In this document: positions 4,996 to 9,105 of the stretch, piece after piece
How positions within the stretch are numbered: the stretch's first letter is position 1
Layout: each line of letters opens with the position of its first letter
Assembly (NCBI GenBank): GCA_934561335.1
Contig: CAKTGD010000061.1
Location: forward strand, 1 to 9,105
DNA length: 9,105 nt
From: an uncultured Oscillospiraceae bacterium
Lineage (GTDB): Bacteria > Bacillota_A > Clostridia > Oscillospirales > Oscillospiraceae
Direction: 5' to 3'
Position numbers and translations under genes: made by a program
Notes under the pieces: generated by a model
Seen by the model: only the letters and a program-made list of their open reading frames with translations
What the model was told of the DNA's origin: nothing
Database searches by the model: none

Positions 4996-5850
4996 ATGGC
5001 AACCATTACCAATCAGGCGGCTTTGTCCTATAACGGCATCACCACTCTTTCCAACGTCGCAGTCGGCGAGTTGGTGGAGGTGCTGACCGCCGCCAAGGCC
5101 GCCGTAGATAGCACCTATACCACCGGGGGCGACACCACCTTCGTGGTCTCGCTGGTCAATTCCGGCGGCAGTGCGCTGACAGCTCTGACGCTGAGCGATA
5201 CACTGGGCGGCTATCTTTTTAACGGCGGCACCCTCTATCCCATGACCTATAAAGCCGGGTCGCTGCTGTACTACGTCAACGGCGTTTTGCAGCCGACGCC
5301 CACCGTTGCCGCCACGGCGCCGCTGACCGTGACGGGCATCGGCGTTCCGGCAGGCGGTAACGCTGTGCTGGTGTATTCTGCCGCCGTCAACGAATACGCG
5401 CCGCCGGACGCGGAAGGCCGCATTGTCAACACCGTCTCCCTTACCGGCGGCGGACTGGTAAACCCGGTTACCGCCACAGCAACGATCAGCGCCCAGGCTG
5501 CGCCGCAGCTGACCATCGGCAAGAGCATCAGCCCCGCCACCGTAACCGAAAATGGAACCCTGACGTATACGCTGACCTTGCAGAATCGGGGCAATACCGC
5601 CGCCACCGCCGCCGACGATCTGGTGATCACCGACACCTTTGACCCCGTTCTCAGCAATCTGGCGGTTCGATTCAACGGCGCACTGTGGACTGAGGGGGTT
5701 CACTACACCTATGATGCCGCCACCGGCGCTTTCGCCACCGTGGCAGGCGCGCTGACCGTGCCCGCCGCCGCCATTACCCGCAATGCCGCCACCGGGATAT
5801 ACACGGTGGATCCCGGTGTTTCCTCGTTGGTTATCTCCGGCACGGTGTAA
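4996..5850 (+). CDS. DUF11-repeat protein without signal peptide
   Basis: A 284-residue protein made almost wholly of beta-rich modules. It opens with MATITNQAALSYNG. Module 1 spans about 30-167 (TFVVSLVNSGGSALTALTLSDTLG, later VPAGGNAVLVY and NTVSLTGGGL). Module 2 spans about 170-284 (QLTIGKSISPATVTENGTLTYTLTLQNRGN, then ITDTFDP). These are hallmarks of DUF11 (CARDB/Ig-like) repeats, usually found in secreted wall proteins. There is, however, no signal peptide, no membrane segment, no LPXTG anchor and no cysteine. The ATG at 4996 is firm: AGGAGG lies six bases before it. Threonine, alanine and valine dominate. Similar signal-less proteins occur in gut Clostridia, with unknown role. I see no strong promoter of its own; weak hexamers (TTTTCC, 17 bases, TGCATT) precede it. 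Confidence 0.82.
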   Translation: MATITNQAALSYNGITTLSNVAVGELVEVLTAAKAAVDSTYTTGGDTTFVVSLVNSGGSALTALTLSDTLGGYLFNGGTLYPMTYKAGSLLYYVNGVLQPTPTVAATAPLTVTGIGVPAGGNAVLVYSAAVNEYAPPDAEGRIVNTVSLTGGGLVNPVTATATISAQAAPQLTIGKSISPATVTENGTLTYTLTLQNRGNTAATAADDLVITDTFDPVLSNLAVRFNGALWTEGVHYTYDAATGAFATVAGALTVPAAAITRNAATGIYTVDPGVSSLVISGTV

Positions 5851-5861
5851 GCGCAGGCATC

Positions 5862-5895
5862 AAAAAATGACCGTCCCGGCGGACGGTCATTTTTC
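5862..5895. terminator. Bidirectional terminator between convergent genes
   Basis: A perfect stem ATGACCGTCC (5867-5876) / GGACGGTCAT (5881-5890) with a CGGC loop, flanked by A residues (5862-5867) and T residues (5890-5894). It serves the DUF11 gene on the plus strand and the methyltransferase gene, which stops at 5902, on the minus strand. Confidence 0.92.
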
Positions 5896-5901
5896 CTGTG
5901 T

Positions 5902-6723
5902 TTACCGCTTTCCCAGCTGGTAGAAGGCCACGGCGCTGGCGGCGGCCACATTCAGCGAATCTACCCCGTGGGCCATGGGAATGCGCACCGTATAATCACA
6001 CCGGGCGATCGTTCCGGCGGCCAGACCGTCTCCCTCCGTTCCCAGCACCACAGCCAGCTTCTCCTCGGCCAGCAGGCCGGGGTCATCGATGGACAGCGAA
6101 TCCTCCCGCAGCGCCATGGCGGCGGTCTTAAAGCCCAAACGCCGCAGCAGCGCCACGCCTTCCTCCGGCCATGACGTCTCCGGAAAGTAAGTCCACGGGA
6201 CCTGAAAAACGGTGCCCATGCTGACCCGCACCGCCCGGCGGTACAGCGGATCACTGCCCTGGGTGCTCAGCAGCACGGCATCCATATTCAGCGCGGCGGC
6301 ACTGCGGAAAATGGCCCCGATATTGGTGGGGTTCATAACGTTTTCCAGCACCGCCACACGGCGGGCGCCGGCGCAGACCTGCTCTACCGTGGGAAGCGGA
6401 GGGCGGCGCATGGCGCACAGCATCCCCCGGGTCAGCTTGAAGCCGGTCAACTGCTCCAGCACCGCCAAGGGCGCCGCGTATACCGGTATCTCCGCAGGGC
6501 ACCGCGCCAACAGCTCCGCCGCTTTTCCCGCCACATGCCTGCTCTCCATCAGGAAAGACACCGGCACGCAGCCGGCATCCAGCGCACGGCCAATGACCAG
6601 CGGGCTCTCTGCAATGAACAGAGCCTGCGCGGGGTCGGCCCGGTTTACCAGCTGATTTTCCGTCAAGCGGGCGTAAACATCCAGTTCAGGGGCATTGAAA
6701 TCCGTGATTTCGTGCAGATTCAT
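5902..6723 (-). CDS. TrmH/SpoU-family RNA 2'-O-methyltransferase
   Basis: A 273-residue SPOUT-class methyltransferase that transfers a methyl group from SAM to a ribose 2'-OH of tRNA or rRNA. The N-terminal part (1-110) carries the substrate-binding region, with RLTENQLVNR and FIAESPLVIGRALDAG. The three SpoU motifs follow: motif 1 ENVMNPTNIGAIFRSAAA (127-144, with N134 and R140), motif 2 AVVLGTEGDGL (224-234), and motif 3 IPMAHGVDSLNVAAASAVAF (248-267, with N258). These form the trefoil-knot SAM site. Two starts compete: ATG 6732 (three residues longer), only two bases after GAGG, and ATG 6723, eleven bases after it. I prefer 6723 because homologues I recall begin just before the ITDF...ELDVYARLTE stretch. 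The RNA target cannot be told from sequence. It stands alone and ends at a shared terminator. Confidence 0.9.
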   Translation of the reverse strand: MNLHEITDFNAPELDVYARLTENQLVNRADPAQALFIAESPLVIGRALDAGCVPVSFLMESRHVAGKAAELLARCPAEIPVYAAPLAVLEQLTGFKLTRGMLCAMRRPPLPTVEQVCAGARRVAVLENVMNPTNIGAIFRSAAALNMDAVLLSTQGSDPLYRRAVRVSMGTVFQVPWTYFPETSWPEEGVALLRRLGFKTAAMALREDSLSIDDPGLLAEEKLAVVLGTEGDGLAAGTIARCDYTVRIPMAHGVDSLNVAAASAVAFYQLGKR

Positions 6724-6741
6724 GGCGCTCATTTCCTCTCA

Positions 6742-6950
6742 GGCAGATGATTTTTTGCGTGCGGTCATGGCGGACCCTTCCAAGGGCCGCGCAAGGCGCC
6801 GCGTGCCGCGGAGCAGCTGCTCTCGTTTCAACATGATACATGGTAACAGAAGCAGCGCGGTTTGTAAATTGCCATTTTCCGCCGAGGTCATCGAAAATAC
6901 CCGCCGCCGGAGGGGTTCTCCCCCCCTGCCGCAGTTCCTCTCCAAAACAG
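6742..6950. other. Divergent intergenic region
   Basis: About 210 bases between the methyltransferase and the leader-ORF promoter with no convincing gene. On the minus strand a weak promoter candidate for the methyltransferase reads TTTACA, 17 bases, TACCAT (roughly 6833-6861). I see no riboswitch or repeat here. Confidence 0.4.
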
Positions 6951-6953
6951 CTC

Positions 6954-6982
6954 TTGACTTTTGCAGTTTGAAGTGATAAAAT
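6954..6982 (+). promoter_or_regulatory. Strong promoter of the leader ORF and M20 amidohydrolase
   Basis: -35 TTGACT (6954-6959), a 17-base spacer, and -10 TAAAAT (6977-6982). Predicted transcription start is near 6989, about 47 bases ahead of the leader ORF. I find no comparably good promoter between the terminator at 7245 and the amidohydrolase ATG at 7382, so this is the likely promoter for that gene as well. Confidence 0.85.
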
Positions 6983-7035
6983 AGCCACAATCTGGAATGA
7001 AAGCCGTTATGACCGCGGTGGAAAGGAGACGCACC

Positions 7036-7173
7036 ATGACCTGTTCGAGCAAGACGATGACCCCTGTGGCAGGAAAGTGCGCCGTCTCCTATTATGTCGC
7101 GGAAGCTCTCTGGTTTGAGGGTTCCTTTTGGTATACTTATTTTTACACCCATACGGAAAGACGGCCGGTCTGA
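7036..7173 (+). CDS. Putative aromatic-rich leader peptide (attenuator control ORF)
   Basis: A 45-codon ORF beginning with ATG, seven bases after AAAGGAG, and ending with TGA. Ten of the nineteen residues from 19 to 37 are aromatic: Tyr-Tyr at 19-20, Trp-Phe at 26-27, Phe-Trp-Tyr at 31-33, and Tyr-Phe-Tyr at 35-37. Such a dense run is out of line with this GC-rich genome and resembles control codons in pheL- or trpL-type leader peptides. It sits between a strong promoter and a strong terminator, and its codons overlap RNA segments that pair alternatively (see the attenuator). No known domain, signal peptide or clear membrane helix is visible. The best reading is a regulatory peptide whose translation senses charged aromatic tRNAs. 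Alternatives are a small functional protein, or a non-coding RNA with a chance ORF. Confidence 0.6.
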   Translation: MTCSSKTMTPVAGKCAVSYYVAEALWFEGSFWYTYFYTHTERRPV

Positions 7174-7208
7174 ACAGGGACCACACAGCTTTGAAAAAGC
7201 GGCATCAG

Positions 7209-7245
7209 GCGGCTCCGTCTTTCAAGGGACGGAGCCGCTTTTTTT
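7209..7245 (+). terminator. Intrinsic terminator behind the leader ORF
   Basis: A perfect 11-bp GC-rich stem GCGGCTCCGTC (7209-7219) / GACGGAGCCGC (7228-7238) with an 8-base loop and seven T residues (7239-7245). It lies 35 bases past the leader stop codon and 136 bases before the amidohydrolase start, so it can either end a small RNA or act as the switchable terminator of the attenuator. Confidence 0.93.
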
Positions 7246-7296
7246 GCACACAAAGGCGTAAGGCAACAAGCAGCATGCCTGACCCCCAACCTGTCC

Positions 7297-7325
7297 ATCA
7301 CCTCCGCGCCGGTGACCGGCGTGAT
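7297..7325 (+). other. Stable hairpin in the amidohydrolase 5' leader
   Basis: CGCCGG (7307-7312) pairs with CCGGCG (7316-7321) around TGA, and ATCA (7297-7300) with TGAT (7322-7325) outside a one-sided bulge. No T-run follows, so it is not a terminator. It lies in the untranslated stretch after the attenuator; its role is unclear. Confidence 0.4.
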
Positions 7326-7381
7326 GTGCAGCCGGCTGTAAATTGTAAACGAAAGTGATTTTGAGAAGTGAGGTATTGAAA

Positions 7382-8572
7382 ATGTCTGAGATCAAGTCGT
7401 ATGTGGATCGTATTTTCGATGATCTGGTGGCCATCCGGCGTGACATCCACGCTCATCCGGAGACCGGCATGACGGAGGTGCGCACCAGCGCCCTCATTCG
7501 GCAGGAGCTGGAAAAAATGGGAGTGGACGAGATTCAGCAGCCCCTGCCCACCGCCGTGGTGGGCCTGCTTCACGGCGGAAAGGGGCCGGGCAAGTGCGTG
7601 GCGCTGCGCGCCGATATCGACGCCCTGCCGGTACAGGAGGAGACCGGGCTGCCCTTTGCCAGCCAGACGCAGGGCGTTATGCATGCCTGCGGTCATGATC
7701 TGCATACCACGATGCTGCTGGGGATTGCCAGAACGCTGTGCCACATGCGGGATCAGTTCGCCGGGACGGTGAAATTCATCTTCGAGCCCAGCGAGGATAA
7801 GATGCCCGGCGGCGCTCGGGCGCTGGTGGCGGCCGGTGTGATGGAAAATCCCCATGTAGACGCCATCTTCGGCACGCATGTGGTCCCCTCCGAGAATGAC
7901 ACCGTGGGCCGGATGCAGCTGTACAAGGGTTATTTCACCAGCGCGGTGGATCTGTTCCACATCACCGTACACGGCAAGAGCGGCCACGGTTCGGCTCCCC
8001 ACACCGCCAATGACGCCATTGCCTGCGCCGGGTATCTGATTACGGTTTTGCAGACCGTGGTTTCCCGCCGCATCGACCCCATGGATTCCGCCGTGCTGAC
8101 GGTGGGCACCATGTCCGGCGGCAGCGCGGTGAACATCACCGCCGGCGAATCCCGGATGGTGGCAGTGCTGCGCAGCTTCAGCGACGCGGCGCGTGACACC
8201 GCCATCGCGGAGGTCAACCGTATCTGCAAGGGACTGGGCATCGCCTTCAACTGCGAGATCGAGGTGAATCTGGAGGAGGGCTATGCGCTCCAGTATAACG
8301 ACGGCGCCATGATCGATCTGGTGGAGCGGGCGGTCACAGACGAGCTGGGCGGTGACAAGGTGACCCACCTTGAGCGGCCCTTCACCGGCAGTGAGGATTT
8401 CAGCTTCTTCGGTAAGCTGACCGGGACGCCCTCCGCCTTTATGATGATCGAAGCAGGCCGGGGCGAGGACATGGTTTCGCTGCACAACGGTAAGATCGTC
8501 TTTGATGAAAATGTCATGCGCTATGGCGTGGCCGGTATGAGCCGCGTGACGCTGGAGTGCCTGAAGGCCTGA
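7382..8572 (+). CDS. M20D-type metallopeptidase / amidohydrolase
   Basis: A 396-residue cytoplasmic metal-dependent hydrolase of the M20 family, the group of N-acyl-amino-acid amidohydrolases, hippurate hydrolases and aminobenzoyl-glutamate/indole-acetyl-amino-acid hydrolases. Motifs in order: RRDIHAHPE (19-27), LRADIDALPVQEETG (75-89), MHACGHDLHTT (100-110) with metal ligands C103 and H105, FEPSED (134-139), GTHVVP (164-169), the dimerisation-domain motif GKSGHGSAPH (198-207), TVGTMSGGSAVNI (240-252), TGSEDFSFF (335-343) and SLHNGKIVFDE (366-376) with H368. The usual AEE pair is SED here (E138 catalytic base; D139 in place of the metal-binding E). The ATG at 7382 has GAGG eight bases upstream. 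No promoter of its own is seen, so it probably depends on readthrough of the attenuator upstream. The exact substrate is unknown. Confidence 0.93.
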   Translation: MSEIKSYVDRIFDDLVAIRRDIHAHPETGMTEVRTSALIRQELEKMGVDEIQQPLPTAVVGLLHGGKGPGKCVALRADIDALPVQEETGLPFASQTQGVMHACGHDLHTTMLLGIARTLCHMRDQFAGTVKFIFEPSEDKMPGGARALVAAGVMENPHVDAIFGTHVVPSENDTVGRMQLYKGYFTSAVDLFHITVHGKSGHGSAPHTANDAIACAGYLITVLQTVVSRRIDPMDSAVLTVGTMSGGSAVNITAGESRMVAVLRSFSDAARDTAIAEVNRICKGLGIAFNCEIEVNLEEGYALQYNDGAMIDLVERAVTDELGGDKVTHLERPFTGSEDFSFFGKLTGTPSAFMMIEAGRGEDMVSLHNGKIVFDENVMRYGVAGMSRVTLECLKA

Positions 8573-8608
8573 TTGTTACGCGATTCTTTTTCTCCATATC
8601 TCCCTTTT

Positions 8609-8645
8609 ATCAGAGGAAGAGGGCCTGTGGCCCCCTTCCTCTGAT
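8609..8645 (+). terminator. Hairpin after the amidohydrolase gene
   Basis: 17-base arms 8609-8625 and 8629-8645 pair with a single mismatch around a TGT loop (core ATCAGAGGAAG / CTTCCTCTGAT). There is no clean T-run on either side (GCTGTTAAAA follows). It is probably a terminator aid or 3'-end stabiliser working with the terminator at 8723-8759. Confidence 0.55.
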
Positions 8646-8722
8646 GCTGTTAAAACGGCGATTATTGCGGGTAGATGGTGCGCGCAACCCCCTCCGCGCG
8701 GTATTGTATGTCCCGTTGGCGC

Positions 8723-8759
8723 AAAAAAAGTGCAGAGGCCGCGGCCCCTGCACTTTTTT
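8723..8759. terminator. Bidirectional terminator between convergent genes
   Basis: GTGCAGAGGCC (8730-8740) pairs with GGCCCCTGCAC (8743-8753) with one mismatch. Seven A residues precede it and six T residues follow, so it terminates transcription arriving from both sides: the amidohydrolase unit (+) and the BMP-family gene (-), which stops at 8772. Confidence 0.88.
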
Positions 8760-8771
8760 GTAACGGTATGT

Positions 8772-9105
8772 TTACTTGATATTGCCCTGATCGTCCAGCG
8801 TGATGACGGTGGCAAAGTCCTTGGCAGCCTTGGTGATGTCGTTGCTGACGGTCAGAGTGCCGTCGAACATAGCCTTCACCAGAGCCTTGTAGTCGTCCTG
8901 GGTGAACGCACCATCAGCCCACTGGGTGGACTCCATGGGGATCTGGACGTAGTTGGCAGTGGGATCGTCAGCGGACACCAGGCCCAGCGTGTCGATCTTG
9001 CCGGAGTACTTCTCCCAGTTGCCGTTGACAATGACATCGGTCAGGGTGTCATAGGTAGCGGGATACAGACCCTTCATGGCGGAGGTAACGGTCAGAGCCT
9101 TGTAG
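8772..9105 (-). CDS. BMP-family ABC transporter substrate-binding lipoprotein, C-terminal end (partial)
   Basis: The frame is open from the right edge of the window to the TAA at 8774-8772 (110 codons visible); the N-terminus and lipobox lie outside. Visible stretches are LTVTSAMKGLYPATYDTL, then IDTLGLVSADDPTANYVQIP, TQDDYKALVKAMFDG and TVSNDITKAAKDFATVITLDD. These match the C-terminal lobe of Bmp/Med (PnrA-like) lipoproteins of Clostridia, which in characterised members bind nucleosides for an ABC importer. An in-frame ATG at 9077 is internal, since the coding pattern continues upstream without a stop and no RBS precedes it. The coding sequence is somewhat less GC-rich than its neighbours. 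The substrate cannot be told from this fragment, and a different periplasmic-binding family is possible. Confidence 0.75.
   Translation of the reverse strand, partial: YKALTVTSAMKGLYPATYDTLTDVIVNGNWEKYSGKIDTLGLVSADDPTANYVQIPMESTQWADGAFTQDDYKALVKAMFDGTLTVSNDITKAAKDFATVITLDDQGNIK

Larger units (their letters stand above)
7024..7245 (+). promoter_or_regulatory. Candidate ribosome-mediated transcription attenuator
   Basis: Four segments pair in exclusive ways. Segment 1, GCCGTCT (7081-7087), pairs with AGACGGC (7159-7165). Segment 2, GAAAGACGG (7156-7164), pairs perfectly over 9 bp with segment 3, CCGTCTTTC (7215-7223). Segment 3 also belongs to the terminator arm GCGGCTCCGTC (7209-7219), which pairs with segment 4, GACGGAGCCGC (7228-7238). 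Segments 1 and 3 share CCGTCT, and 2 and 4 share GACGG, as in the classical trp leader. Tyr codons 19-20 (7090-7095) adjoin segment 1, and the remaining aromatic codons lie between 1 and 2. Segment 2 falls inside the last codons of the leader ORF. A ribosome stalled on aromatic codons would leave 2 free for 3 and allow readthrough; one reaching the stop would cover 2 and let the terminator form. Confidence 0.6.

Noticed and set aside
4618..5703. A 361-codon minus-strand frame
   Set aside because: It overlaps three plus-strand genes with good starts and motifs, and reads as Gly/Arg/His-rich shadow sequence.
6739..7152. A 137-codon minus-strand frame, and within it a 31-codon ORF ending just before the methyltransferase
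   Set aside because: It runs through the strong plus-strand promoter at 6954-6982, has no Shine-Dalgarno sequence at either start and no recognisable domain. The 31-codon piece might couple to the methyltransferase, but nothing supports its translation.
6989..7245. A known riboswitch or 6S-type RNA in place of the leader ORF
   Set aside because: I compared the stretch by eye with the conserved cores of the T-box, SAM, FMN, cobalamin, THF, glycine, guanidine, fluoride and c-di-GMP classes and found no match. A 6S-like RNA would need its 5' and 3' ends to pair, which they do not clearly do. A covariance-model search would be the decisive test.
7298..8485. A 395-codon minus-strand frame
   Set aside because: Antisense to the M20D hydrolase, which has all family motifs in order.
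1..9105. CRISPR arrays, tRNA/rRNA genes, transposases, phage or toxin-antitoxin genes
   Set aside because: No spaced direct repeats, cloverleaf-type sequences, transposase motifs or phage-like genes were seen anywhere in the window.

Overview
The window reads as a piece of chromosome from a GC-rich gut-type member of the Clostridia, most likely Oscillospiraceae (Flavonifractor/Lawsonibacter/Oscillibacter-like). This is an inference from gene content: pyruvate:ferredoxin oxidoreductase, an ECF S component, a T-box riboswitch, a BMP-family lipoprotein, a DUF6472-like mini-protein, and strong AGGAGG-type ribosome binding sites beside very GC-rich genes. There are no tRNA or rRNA genes, no CRISPR array and no insertion sequence. 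Each gene appears to be its own transcription unit, and most are closed by clear hairpin terminators.

Layout. 1-198 (+) is the 3' end of a pyruvate:ferredoxin oxidoreductase gene, followed by back-to-back terminators for it and for the minus-strand unit coming the other way. 527-1090 (-) is an ECF-transporter S component whose promoter carries a perfect palindrome over its -35 box. 1281-2672 (-) is a stand-alone TrpB2-type tryptophan synthase beta chain, preceded by a complete tryptophan T-box riboswitch (2714-3000) with a UGG specifier and its own promoter. 3066-3932 (-) is a small radical SAM protein. Reading rightward, 4041-4655 (+) is a tandem-OB-fold SSB-like protein, 4723-4893 (+) a four-cysteine mini-protein with its own promoter, and 4996-5850 (+) a DUF11-repeat protein without signal peptide. 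A bidirectional terminator separates it from 5902-6723 (-), a SpoU/TrmH RNA methyltransferase. 6954-8572 (+) is a strong promoter, a 45-codon aromatic-rich leader ORF, an intrinsic terminator with mutually exclusive pairings, and then an M20D-type amidohydrolase. 8772-9105 (-) is the 3' end of a BMP-family ABC substrate-binding lipoprotein gene.

Most interesting element. The stretch 7021-7245 looks like classical ribosome-mediated attenuation. A short ORF has a strong RBS and dense Tyr/Trp/Phe codons, and four RNA segments can pair as 1:2, 2:3 or 3:4, where 3:4 is a terminator. Together with the tryptophan T-box on trpB2, two independent devices in this window appear to sense aromatic amino-acid supply. 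One would control tryptophan synthesis or indole salvage, and the other an amidohydrolase that may release amino acids from N-acyl conjugates. The RNA pairings are seen directly in the sequence. The regulatory roles and the substrate are inferences.
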